From contig NZ_LT859959.1 of the NCBI RefSeq assembly GCF_900176205.1, forward strand, positions 1,612,001-1,676,000: a stretch of DNA of 64,000 bases, read 5' to 3'. Positions 1 to 8,110 of the stretch are shown in pieces. Both the position numbers and the translations under genes were made by a program. Under the pieces are notes generated by a model. It was not told the origin of the DNA, searched no databases, and saw only the letters and a list, made by a program, of their open reading frames with translations. This DNA comes from Bradyrhizobium sp. ORS 285 (GTDB taxonomy: Bacteria; Pseudomonadota; Alphaproteobacteria; Rhizobiales; Xanthobacteraceae). The stretch's first letter is position 1. Each line of letters begins with the position of its first letter.

Positions 1-408
1 TCTCGGATTGGGTTTCGGATTGTATTGTCGTTGTCTATTTTCCTACCGTCGCCCACACTTGTATGTCCTCGCCAATCAGCAAGCAGCAGTGCAACGAAGT
101 GGCGCAGGGCGCCCTGGTCGGCTCATTGACATACAGCGATACGATCTCATTCCAGCTGCGGCCCGATGGGAGCCTCAGGATGAGGCGGGCTCCGTTGTAT
201 CGGCCATCCAGACGCGAGCGGCAGCGCTGAAGAGATCGCCAGTGCGATCTGGTGGGATCGCACGGGTTTGCCAGATGGAAAGTGAATATTTCTGCCAGGG
301 GCCAAAAGCGGGTTTGCCTCCCACAATTGCCGACAATCGGCTGCACCCCGAAAGCACACATCGCGAGTGCCGAGCGGAAGGTCCGAGATGTGCCGAATGA
401 GAACCCGA
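1..408. other. No convincing gene; possible degenerate repeat
   Basis: I see no credible coding region. The open frames here lack a ribosome binding site and a recognisable domain, and the longest minus-strand one runs through the small membrane-protein gene that starts at 627. A stretch near 296-325 (around the bases GGGGCCAAAAGCGGGTTTGC) loosely resembles the dispersed repeat copies near 1.5 and 2.4 kb, so this may be decayed repeat sequence. Confidence 0.3.
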
Positions 409-627
409 TTACAGGGAGGTCAACAACCTCCGCGCCATCGAGAACAGGCCTATCGACCAGCAGACCGGGCATCCTCGAAAGGCGATCAATGATACGAGCC
501 CCAGAGCGACGGAGCCTAGGACTGCAGGCCAACCTGCGCCTGTCCCGACCCACACCGCCGTTGAGAGGGAGACAATTCCGACAAGACCTCGGATGAGGTG
601 CTCGGTGAACGAACTGCTGGCGAACAT
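409..627 (-). CDS. Small YgaP-like (DUF2892-type) membrane protein, downstream of sigma factor
   Basis: This 72-residue protein has two hydrophobic segments (about residues 10-28 and 32-50) and a Cys-Pro-x-Cys motif followed by a short basic tail, the pattern of DUF2892/YgaP-type inner-membrane proteins. The start is preceded by GAGGA. It begins 9 bases after the ECF sigma stop and is the last gene of a three-gene leftward operon whose first gene encodes a similar protein. Its role is unknown. Paired CPxC cysteines close to the membrane could sense redox state or bind metal or persulfide, and an anti-sigma role is possible from context only. Confidence 0.7.
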   Translation of the reverse strand: MFASSSFTEHLIRGLVGIVSLSTAVWVGTGAGWPAVLGSVALGLVSLIAFRGCPVCWSIGLFSMARRLLTSL

Positions 628-636
628 TTTTAATCC

Positions 637-1161
637 TCAGCGCATCATATATTCGCGCACGAGCGCTCGGCCGCGATGCAGTCGGGCCTTCACGGTTTCC
701 CGGGTCAGCTCCAGCGATTGCGCGATTTCGCCAATCGTCATTTCGTCCACATCCCGCAAGATGAGCACCTGCCGGTAGTGGCTCGGCAGCGATTGGATCG
801 CGGCAGCTATATCGATGCGAAGTTCCGATTCTGGTTTCTTCGCAAGTTGCAGGTCGTTTTCCAAGGAAGAGACGTCATCGGGAATGCCGATATGCTGCTT
901 TGCCAATCTCAAGCAGGTTCGATGAACGATCTGAAAGAGCCAGATGGAAAAGGCTCCGGCTCGTTGGAGACGACCAATGCGCCGGTACACGATCCATAAC
1001 GTTTCCTGAACCGCGTCTTCCACATCGCTTGTCGTGCGGCAGGTTCTTCGCGCGTACCGGCGTATGTCGGGCTGCGATATTTTGAGCAGCGTCAGGATGG
1101 CGTCGGCGTCCCCGCCGATTGCCGCCTCCATCGTGCCCGGCGATAAGAGACGAGTGCTCAT
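637..1161 (-). CDS. ECF-type RNA polymerase sigma factor
   Basis: A 174-residue group IV sigma factor. Region 2 (about residues 25-90) contains the typical DVEDAVQET and WL(F/Y)xIVHRxCLR patterns. Region 4 (about 115-172) contains LPxxYRQVLILRDVDEMTxxEIA and the helix-turn-helix ending VKARLHRGRALVREYM. Its start overlaps the stop of the upstream small membrane-protein gene by an ATGA (1158-1161), which suggests translational coupling. No classical anti-sigma factor (zinc-binding or NepR type) is adjacent; the neighbours on both sides are DUF2892-type membrane proteins. The class is clear, but the subfamily and regulon cannot be read from the sequence. Confidence 0.93.
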   Translation of the reverse strand: MSTRLLSPGTMEAAIGGDADAILTLLKISQPDIRRYARRTCRTTSDVEDAVQETLWIVYRRIGRLQRAGAFSIWLFQIVHRTCLRLAKQHIGIPDDVSSLENDLQLAKKPESELRIDIAAAIQSLPSHYRQVLILRDVDEMTIGEIAQSLELTRETVKARLHRGRALVREYMMR

Positions 1162-1367
1162 GGTTCAGCGCGCAGCTTTCGGCCCGCGAGGGCGCAAGCC
1201 GGGCAGTATCCAAAAACGCCCGTCAGCGCGGTCATGACTCCGACACCGGCGATCAGGTATGCGACGGGCATACCTTTAAGTCCGAGCAGCCCACAAGCGA
1301 TCATTATTGCCCCGGCTAAGAGCCGGACCCAACTTTCCCATCCAGCCACGTTCTTCCTGTAAAGCAT
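1158..1367 (-). CDS. Small DUF2892-type membrane protein, first gene of sigma operon
   Basis: A 69-residue protein with two membrane segments (about residues 15-33 and 36-54) followed by a GYCPAC motif. It resembles the other small protein at the far end of the operon and YgaP-like DUF2892 proteins. The ATG is chosen at 1367 because a perfect GGAGGTG ribosome binding site lies just upstream (1371-1379); the frame stays open further upstream but with no other signal. The stop overlaps the sigma factor start. The function is unknown; a sensor or anti-sigma role is inferred from its position only. Confidence 0.75.
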   Translation of the reverse strand: MLYRKNVAGWESWVRLLAGAIMIACGLLGLKGMPVAYLIAGVGVMTALTGVFGYCPACALAGRKLRAEP

Positions 1368-1525
1368 CGTCACCTCCTGCCTTAGTCGCGTCGTTTCTGA
1401 CGCTCCGGAGACATAGAGGCTTGAAAGCCGAGAAACGGTTCGCGGCTCCGGAAAAAAATCTGAGTCAGGCTGGTCCAGAAGCTGGCGGTCGGCGGGCGGC
1501 GTGAAAAGGTCTGCTCCGTGTCTAT

Positions 1526-1585
1526 AGCTGCCTTCTGGTAGCCGATGGCTTGCTTCCGGTTGAGCCTCGGAAGCGGACCTTGCCG
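1526..1585 (+). repeat. Dispersed degenerate repeat, copy 1
   Basis: This segment matches 2383-2441 over about 55 bases with scattered substitutions. The shared core includes AGCTGCCTTC, CTGCTTCCGGTTGA-like and GCGGAC blocks, in the same orientation. The following bases (to about 1655) hold a GTCCGGTATGGGCCACAAGG stretch typical of dispersed rhizobial non-coding repeats. It lies in the gap between the sigma operon and the unknown gene at 1699. Confidence 0.6.
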
Positions 1586-1698
1586 GGGGGCGATCAGAGG
1601 TCCGGTATGGGCCACAAGGAGACATTGCCAACTCGGCCGCACCTGTGGCTTTCTCAATTCGCTATAGCTCAAGTCGGCCCCTTTGCTAGAGGCAAGAC

Positions 1699-2340
1699 AT
1701 GCCAGGACCATCTACAAGAGACGTGCATCATCTGCCTGACATCGTCTCATTGAAGCGGCTGCTTCAATCAGTCGCGATGCTTGATGCAATCATCTGCCCT
1801 GACTGGGAGTACCGTTACTACTCTTTCAACGCCAATTGGGCCGCGGGAGAAATGATGGGCTCAATGCGGAATGGCCAAGGCGACGAATTTTTCGTATTGT
1901 TCAATTCTCATGGTGCATTCATCAAAGGCTTTGATCACGGGTCGGTCGTAGCGTCCCTAAGATTACCAGGTCAGCAGTTCTATCGCGATCTGCCTGGCCA
2001 GTTCGCATCTTGTTGCAGTGAGCCTGCGTTTTCGCCGGAGTTTGTCACATTTTGCATGTGGCGCCTTCTTGAGTCGCCTGCTTGGTCCAGTGCAGCAACT
2101 GAGCTAGCATCATCCGGAGACAGCGATGGCTCGGCGCGTCTGCTTTCAATACTTGATCGTTCGCCTGAAACGTACCGGCGATGGGCGTCTGAATACTACG
2201 AAAGAGACGTGCCTTCACAAGCCGTGATCGCGGTGTACGAGCATCGTGTGCTGACGGATGAAATCGTTGCTGCTATCAATCCAACAATCGATCCAGCTTC
2301 ACTCGGTGAGGATATCGCTCAGATCGGCTATTCAACTTGA
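1699..2340 (+). CDS. Conserved-looking protein of unknown function
   Basis: A 213-residue soluble protein. The start has a GAGG about seven bases upstream; a second in-frame ATG at 1777 gives the more typical-looking N terminus (MLDAIICPDWEYRYYSF). The central part is rich in aromatic residues and contains a WEYRYYSFNANW patch and a NGQGDEFFVLF patch. I recall similar hypothetical proteins in Proteobacteria but cannot attach a function. Base composition is lower in GC than its neighbours. The gene is bracketed by two copies of a dispersed repeat, which fits a mobile or accessory gene. Confidence 0.7.
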   Translation: MPGPSTRDVHHLPDIVSLKRLLQSVAMLDAIICPDWEYRYYSFNANWAAGEMMGSMRNGQGDEFFVLFNSHGAFIKGFDHGSVVASLRLPGQQFYRDLPGQFASCCSEPAFSPEFVTFCMWRLLESPAWSSAATELASSGDSDGSARLLSILDRSPETYRRWASEYYERDVPSQAVIAVYEHRVLTDEIVAAINPTIDPASLGEDIAQIGYST

Positions 2341-2382
2341 ACAAATCCGCATCGATGAGATCGGTGTCCGCTCGGGGTCAAA

Positions 2383-2441
2383 AGCTGCCTTCCGGCAGTC
2401 CGATGACCTGCTTCCGGTTGAAGCCCGAATGCGGACATCCA
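2383..2441 (+). repeat. Dispersed degenerate repeat, copy 2
   Basis: Second copy of the segment at 1526-1585, in direct orientation. It is preceded by GTCCGCTCGGGGTCAAAAGC, a signature I recall from rhizobial dispersed repeats. It follows the unknown gene immediately, so the gene sits between two copies about 860 bases apart. Confidence 0.6.
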
Positions 2442-2586
2442 CGGTGCCCGGCATTGTGTTCGCTAGTCGTCCTGCGGTTGACAGCAGATGCGGCGAGACC
2501 CTCGCACGGCGCCGCGCACCGGCCTCTTCGCCGCTTGAGATAAACGAGACCTCGCCCGGTGCTCGGGCCGATCTCGTGAACGAGAC

Positions 2587-3834
2587 CTAGACCGGCTTGC
2601 CCGAGCCGTGGAACAGCCGGCCCTTCTCCGTGATCAGCACGATGGCGAGCGCGGTCGCGGTGCAGGCGAGGAAGCCGGTGGCGAAGGGCAGCGGCGTGCC
2701 GTCGAAGGCTTGGCCCACGACGGCGCCCGCGGCCATGCCGAGCAGGGTGGTGATCGAGCCGTACAGCGAGGAGGCCGTGCCGGCATTGGCGCGCTGCGGC
2801 TCCATTGCGAGCGCGGTAAAGTTCGCGAACATCAGGCCGAACGAGAACATCATCCCGGCCGACAAGGTCATGAACAGCCACAGCGGCAACATGCCGAGCA
2901 TGGCGGCGCTGAAGCAGACCAGCGCGATGACGACGCTGCCGACCAGCGCGCCGTGCGAGATCATGCGCATGCCGAGCCGGCCGACCAAGCGGGCATTGAG
3001 GAAGCCGGCGACCGCGATGGTCACCGCGATGGCGGCGAAGGCCAGCGGGAAATAGTGGCCGAGCCCGTAGAAGCCGGTGAACAGCTGCTGCGATGACAGC
3101 ACGTAGCCGAGCACGGCGCCGAAGATGCCGCTGGCGGCCAGCGCGTAGCCGAGCGTCTGCCGGTTGGTCAGCGTGGCGCGGAACGCAGCGCTGATCGACG
3201 CGACGGAGAACGGCTTGCGCTCATTCTCCGGCAGCGTCTCGGGCAGGCGGGCCATCGTCCACAACAGCGCGATGATGCCGTAGACGGTCAGCACGACGAA
3301 GATGCCGCGCCATTGCGTCAGCAGCATCACCGCCTGGCCGAAGGCCGGCGCGATCACGGGGATGGCGATGAACACCATCATCGCCAGCGACACCACGCTC
3401 GCCATGCGGCGGCCGGCATAGCAGTCGCGCACGATCGAGGTCGCGATCACGCGCGTGGCGGCCGTGCCGAGCCCTTCCAGCGCGCGCGCCAGCAGCAGTG
3501 TCTCGAACGACGGCGCGGCGATCGCGAGCAGGCTGGCGATGACGTACAGCACCATGCCGCCGAGCAGCACCGGGCGGCGGCCGAAACTGTCGGACAAGGG
3601 ACCGATCGCGAACTGGCCGAGGCCGAAGCCGATGATGAAGGCCGACAGCACCATCTGCACCCGGTTGGCCGAGCCGATGTGGAAGGCAGAGCCGATCTCC
3701 GGAAGCGCCGGCAGCATCATGTCCATGGCCAGCGGATTCAGCGCCATGATCGCGGCGATGACGACCACGAACTCCGTGAAGGCCATCGGCCGGTGGCGGA
3801 CGATCTCGATGGTGTCGGCACTGGTATCAGCCAA
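2587..3834 (-). CDS. Bcr/CflA-type MFS drug exporter
   Basis: A 415-residue inner-membrane protein with about 12 hydrophobic helices. After a short cytoplasmic start comes helix 1 with the MDMMLPALPEI motif, typical of the Bcr/CflA (DHA1) branch where MD(M/I)YLPALP is conserved. The loop 2-3 signature GPLSDSFGRRPVLLGG and the motif-C-like IAPAFGQ in helix 5 are present. It should act as a proton-driven exporter of drugs such as bicyclomycin or chloramphenicol, or of small metabolites. It stands alone on this strand with no regulator beside it. The substrate cannot be deduced. Confidence 0.92.
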   Translation of the reverse strand: MADTSADTIEIVRHRPMAFTEFVVVIAAIMALNPLAMDMMLPALPEIGSAFHIGSANRVQMVLSAFIIGFGLGQFAIGPLSDSFGRRPVLLGGMVLYVIASLLAIAAPSFETLLLARALEGLGTAATRVIATSIVRDCYAGRRMASVVSLAMMVFIAIPVIAPAFGQAVMLLTQWRGIFVVLTVYGIIALLWTMARLPETLPENERKPFSVASISAAFRATLTNRQTLGYALAASGIFGAVLGYVLSSQQLFTGFYGLGHYFPLAFAAIAVTIAVAGFLNARLVGRLGMRMISHGALVGSVVIALVCFSAAMLGMLPLWLFMTLSAGMMFSFGLMFANFTALAMEPQRANAGTASSLYGSITTLLGMAAGAVVGQAFDGTPLPFATGFLACTATALAIVLITEKGRLFHGSGKPV

Positions 3835-4048
3835 GGCGCGGGCCTTCCGTCATATGTCTGGGGCAGCGGGGGTGATGCTCATCTGTATCTCACTTGCTGC
3901 GGCGCACAAGACGTGTTTCGGAATGGCTGGTCAGCGGGGTTTCGCGGCCGCGCTGGCGGGATTGTGACCGGGTGTGAGCCGGTGAAAATTGCGCCAGTCC
4001 GGTCGTGATGGTAACGCGCGTGTGATCATCCCCGTGGGTTCGGCGCGC

Positions 4049-4369
4049 ATGAAGACCTACAAGATCGTCGTCTATGTCCCCACCGCCGACGCTGATGCCC
4101 TGCGCAGCGCGATGGGCGAGGCCGGGGCCGGGCGGATCGGCAACTATGATTACTGTTCGTTTACCGTGACGGGCACCGGCCGTTTCCGGCCGCTCGTCGG
4201 CGCAAATCCGACCATCGGCGCCGTCGGCCGGTTGGAAGCGGTTGCTGAGGACCGCATCGAGACTGTCTGCGCCGAGGAGCGGCTGAAACCCGTGCTGAAA
4301 GCGATCCGCGCCGCGCATCCCTATGAGGAGCCGGCGATCGACGTCTATCCGATCGAAATGGTGGACTAG
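4049..4369 (+). CDS. NIF3/YqfO C-terminal-domain-like protein
   Basis: A 106-residue protein starting MKTYKIVVYVP and ending in HPYEEPAIDVYPIEM. The PYEEP(A/V)xDVYP ending and the early IGNYDxCSF pattern are typical of the CutA-like insert domain of NIF3/YqfO proteins, which also occurs alone. The ATG at 4049 is chosen because the protein aligns with that domain from here; an upstream in-frame ATG at 3989 adds 20 unlikely residues. The gene ends one base before the CAP-domain gene starts, so the two are probably cotranscribed. The biochemical role is unknown; metal or small-ligand binding is a family-level guess. Confidence 0.85.
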   Translation: MKTYKIVVYVPTADADALRSAMGEAGAGRIGNYDYCSFTVTGTGRFRPLVGANPTIGAVGRLEAVAEDRIETVCAEERLKPVLKAIRAAHPYEEPAIDVYPIEMVD

Positions 4370-4370
4370 C

Positions 4371-4985
4371 ATGCGGGCATTTGGATCCGTTCGCGCGGCA
4401 CTCGCGGCCGCAATCATCGCGCTGTCCTCTCAGGCCACCATGGCGCAGGACGCCGCGCCGGCCGAGCAGATCTCGGCGTTCCGCCTCCAGCACGGCGAGG
4501 GCCGCGTCACGCGCGATGCCGTGCTCGACCGCATCGCCATGGAGCAGGCGCGGGCGATGGCCGAGAAGGACGATCTCAGCCACGAGGTGCTCGGCCCCTT
4601 CACGCGCCGTGTCGCGCCGTCGAAGGCCGGCCGCGCCGCCGAGAACATCGCCTATGGCTACGACAATTTCGACAAGACGCTCGGCCAGTGGATCAACTCC
4701 GCCGGCCATCGCAAGAACCTGTTGCTGCCCAAGGCCACCAAGGTCGGCATCGCCAGCGCGCGCAACGCCAGCGGCAAGCGTACCTATTGGGCGATGGTGA
4801 TCGCCGGCGACTACGACGCCGACAAGCCCAAGGGCAGTCCGAAGAGCAAGGGCAAGGCCGCCGTGGCGCAGACCGCTGCCAAACCGGATAAGGGCGACGC
4901 CAAGCCCGCGACGCGCTGGGGCGCCAAGCCTCCCGCCTCGAAGGACTGCCATCTCAACATCAAGGTGATCGGGCTGTGCATCTGA
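4371..4985 (+). CDS. Secreted CAP (SCP/PR1-like) domain protein
   Basis: A 204-residue protein with a signal peptide (about residues 1-24, ending ATMAQ). The CAP core follows at about residues 30-145, with the characteristic AENIAYG and WxNSAGHRKNLL patterns. The last 60 residues are Lys/Ala/Pro-rich and end in a short segment with two cysteines (DCHLN and GLCI) that could form a disulfide. CAP proteins are exported and variously bind lipids or cleave peptides; the role here is unknown. The gene directly follows the NIF3-like gene with one base between them. Confidence 0.85.
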   Translation: MRAFGSVRAALAAAIIALSSQATMAQDAAPAEQISAFRLQHGEGRVTRDAVLDRIAMEQARAMAEKDDLSHEVLGPFTRRVAPSKAGRAAENIAYGYDNFDKTLGQWINSAGHRKNLLLPKATKVGIASARNASGKRTYWAMVIAGDYDADKPKGSPKSKGKAAVAQTAAKPDKGDAKPATRWGAKPPASKDCHLNIKVIGLCI

Positions 4986-5891
4986 GTAGCGCCGTTCTGG
5001 AGCAGTCTGATGAGGCCTGGCGAAAATCCGACGAGAGCGCATGCGTTGGACGCCGACGGGCTTTCCATCGTCATTGTAGCTGAGCAGAGCTTCTTCGGTC
5101 GCTGTTTGTAAGTCGAGGTCGCTGAAGGCCGAGCTCGCACCGAGACGAAGCTGGAACTTTCCGGTTCTGAGTGATCGTTGTTGCATTGCAGGAGTTCTGT
5201 CGTCGCGATGATTGTGCGACCTGTGTCGACCGTCGTCATGCTGTTCCTTTGAGAGAACTCCCAATAGGCGGCTCGCTTCTCGAAGACGCAAGAACTCGCT
5301 CGTGCATGAAACCAGCGAACGCGGTGGTGCCCGAACGTCATCATTCGAAATGATGATACGCTCGGCCAACTACATCCCTTGCATCATGTCGCCGGATGCG
5401 CTGATACTCGATGGACCGAGCTTGTGATTGCTTTTCGCCTGCGACCTATCTCTGACCCATCTTATTGCTCGAGACTGCTCACGTCTTTTTCCGGCGTCAG
5501 GCCGGTTCATTGATTGATCAAAAAGAAAAACAATTCGGTGTGCTGAATAATGACCGAGATTGATCATGAGAAACTGAACCGGCTTTCGCGGGCGCGAAAG
5601 CCCGATCGGTCGCTTCAGCCAGCCATCACGGGGGCTGCGGTTCCTGGTGAGCGCGAGAGAGATCTCGCCCGGTTGCAGGAGCTGAAGCAGAGGCGTCATC
5701 CCATCAAGCGCTCGACGCCATCCCATGAACGCGAGAAGGCTCGCCACAACCGTCTGAAGACAGGGCGCCGCAGCACGTGAGCTGCTGGCCCGGATGAATT
5801 CCGCCGGCGAGACATCGCCGTCTCGCAGACGTGCTGCTTCCCCACACTCTCCTATGCTTGCTGGCCCCCAATCCGAGGACATGATTGCAAA
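4986..5891. other. Gap with no firm gene between CAP gene and mcrBC
   Basis: About 900 bases of lower-GC sequence. I see no domain-bearing frame. A short open frame at 5550-5780 (76 residues, very basic, no clear ribosome binding site) is not convincing. A perfect 8-bp inverted repeat with a 3-base loop (TCATCATT/AATGATGA) lies at 5338-5356 and could be an operator or a weak hairpin. The drop in GC marks the left edge of the restriction-system island. Confidence 0.4.
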
Positions 5892-8099
5892 ATGGTGATC
5901 ACTCTGAACGACAAGGCGATTCACGACGCGTTCAACGGGCCATTCCAAGCCTATCGTGACGAGCCATGGGCGGTTGATTGGAGAAAGAGCTATGTCGCGC
6001 AAGTCGAACTGGTCAGACGCGCCGAGCGGGCGCAATGGCTGGATCCGGCCTTTCAGCGCAAACTCTGGGACGATAATCCGGTCGCCAATATTGGCCCGGG
6101 CAGGACCGTCAACGTCGAGCAGGCCTATACCGACGTCGGGCTGTCCAGCAGGCTCCTGCAGATCCGCGACACCTCGATGGAGGGCGATCTCTCTACGCGG
6201 GGGCGGAGACTGCAAGAGGCGTATGATGAGATCCTCGGAAAGGTCTATCAAGTCCACACCAAGCGCAGGCCGATGGCTCGTCTGGTTCGGCTGATGGCTG
6301 CAATGTTTCCCAGAGACATGACCTGTCTCATGGATGGGCCGCGGGTGTGGGCGACGCAGCGCCTGATCGGCGCGCCCCGTCTCGCCGGAGACTTCATCGC
6401 TCAGCATGCCGCCATTCGGCAGCGAATCAGAGATGCCGTCGGCGACGGGTCCAATGTCGCCGACGAGGTCGACCAGTCGATCTTTGCCTGGTTCCTGTGG
6501 AGCGAGATCGTCAATCGGCCGGACGAAGGCGCTGTGACCGTCGAAGCGAAGCAGGCGGCTTCCAGCGACATTCCCTCCCTTTCCTTGCTGCCGCCCAACG
6601 CGCAGCGCCGCAGCCTGGCCTGCATGACTGGCAACGTCAGCGTGCTCGTGGCCGTCGTCCGCGAAGCCGAGAACGGCATCACGCGAGAGGACCTGATCAA
6701 CGTCATTCTGTCGGAGGCGCCTCAGATCAACGCCAAAAGCGCGGCCATTGTCATCTCCCAGGCAACGGGAGGCCTTGGGCTCATTCATCTCGTCGATGGA
6801 GCTTTTCGGCCGACCCAGCGCGGCCTTGAGCTACTCTTTGCAACGGAGCCGGAAGAGGTTCTGAGGGCGCCGCTGATCGGCAGGGTGTTCGGCATGGGAC
6901 AACTCCTGCTGCGTCTTTCGAAACGTCCTGAAGGCATCGGACAGATGGATGCAGCCCGATGGCTGCAAACGCTTGTTCCCACCTGGACGACGACGATGCC
7001 CGGCTCTCATATCATCGTCTGGGCCAAGGTGACGGGATTGGTCAGATCGGAGATCGTCCACGGCAGTCAACGCCTGTACCTGACCGATGATGGCCAAACT
7101 TACGTCTCGGCTCTTCCTGCGGATTTTGAAGAGCGATGGAAAATCGATGCCAAGGCGAATGAACTCAGCGTCGAGATTCCGGATGTCGTCCCTGACGAAG
7201 ACAGATCGCGCAAATCCTATGATGCGAACACGATCATCGCCGATGGATGCTTTCTGGACCAAGCGAGCATCGAACGAGCGCTCAGGCTCCTGCAAACCAA
7301 GAAGAACCTGGTCTTGCAGGGGCCGCCGGGCACCGGAAAGACCTGGCTGGCCAAGCGTCTCGGCTACGCCCTGATTGGAGAAAAAGACGACTCGCGATTG
7401 ATGGCCGTGCAGTTTCAGCCGTCACTGTCCTACGAGGATTTCGTACGCGGGTATCGCCCCGACGGGAGCAAAGGATTGGAACTAGTCGACGGCACTTTCC
7501 TCGATGCGATCGAGCAGGCGAAGCGGGAGCCCAAGAGACCCTACGTGCTGGTGATCGAAGAGATCAATCGCGGAAATCCGGCGCAGATTTTCGGCGAGTT
7601 GCTCACCTTGCTGGAGTGGGACAAGCGGAAAAAGGAGGAGGGTCTGCGGCTGGCTTACCCGCGGGGCCCGTTCGAGCAGGTCTACGTGCCGGAGAATCTG
7701 TACGTCATCGGAACGATGAACCTCGCCGATCGCTCGCTCGCGCTGGTCGATCTCGCGTTGCGCCGCCGCTTCGCCTTCCTGACGCTGGAGCCGAGCTTCG
7801 GCGCCGCCTGGCAGTCCTATTGCAAGTCGAAGGGGGCTCCGGATGAGCTACTGGAGAGAGTCCGGCTCGCGATGGCCGGGTTGAACCAGGCGATCACCCA
7901 GGATCTCGGGTCGCAGTTCAATGTCGGCCACAGTTTTCTAACCCCTCCGAACACCTTGGCAAACTCGTCTCCGGCCGAATGGAAGGAGTGGGTTCGCGAC
8001 GTGATCGGGACCGAGATCAAGCCGTTGCTGCTGGAATATTGGTACGACGACAAGCGCAAGGCCGAAGACCATGTCAAGACGCTGGAAAGCTGCGTGTAG
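5892..8099 (+). CDS. mcrB: McrB-like AAA+ GTPase subunit of type IV restriction system
   Basis: A 735-residue protein. The AAA+ motor occupies roughly residues 465-690: Walker A GPPGTGKTW near 477, the McrB-type Walker B VIEEINRGNPAQ near 555 and the sensor NLADRSLALVDLALRRRF near 612-630. In E. coli McrB this motor hydrolyses GTP and drives cleavage of modified DNA with McrC. The N-terminal half does not look like the E. coli methylcytosine-binding domain; it has a helical region with DDNPVANIGPG followed by what look like winged-helix segments, so the recognised modification may differ. mcrC follows after 11 bases. The ATG is preceded by GAGGA at a rather long distance. Confidence 0.92.
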   Translation: MVITLNDKAIHDAFNGPFQAYRDEPWAVDWRKSYVAQVELVRRAERAQWLDPAFQRKLWDDNPVANIGPGRTVNVEQAYTDVGLSSRLLQIRDTSMEGDLSTRGRRLQEAYDEILGKVYQVHTKRRPMARLVRLMAAMFPRDMTCLMDGPRVWATQRLIGAPRLAGDFIAQHAAIRQRIRDAVGDGSNVADEVDQSIFAWFLWSEIVNRPDEGAVTVEAKQAASSDIPSLSLLPPNAQRRSLACMTGNVSVLVAVVREAENGITREDLINVILSEAPQINAKSAAIVISQATGGLGLIHLVDGAFRPTQRGLELLFATEPEEVLRAPLIGRVFGMGQLLLRLSKRPEGIGQMDAARWLQTLVPTWTTTMPGSHIIVWAKVTGLVRSEIVHGSQRLYLTDDGQTYVSALPADFEERWKIDAKANELSVEIPDVVPDEDRSRKSYDANTIIADGCFLDQASIERALRLLQTKKNLVLQGPPGTGKTWLAKRLGYALIGEKDDSRLMAVQFQPSLSYEDFVRGYRPDGSKGLELVDGTFLDAIEQAKREPKRPYVLVIEEINRGNPAQIFGELLTLLEWDKRKKEEGLRLAYPRGPFEQVYVPENLYVIGTMNLADRSLALVDLALRRRFAFLTLEPSFGAAWQSYCKSKGAPDELLERVRLAMAGLNQAITQDLGSQFNVGHSFLTPPNTLANSSPAEWKEWVRDVIGTEIKPLLLEYWYDDKRKAEDHVKTLESCV

Positions 8100-8110
8100 G
8101 AACGACTGCC

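Noticed and set aside
5550..5780. Small basic 76-codon frame upstream of mcrBC
   Set aside because: No ribosome binding site of note, no domain and biased composition; could be real but unsupported.
5370..6788. Long minus-strand open frame (472 codons) antisense to mcrB
   Set aside because: It runs across an unstructured gap and the 5' part of mcrB, has no domain or ribosome binding site, and is explained as the mirror of a GC-rich gene.
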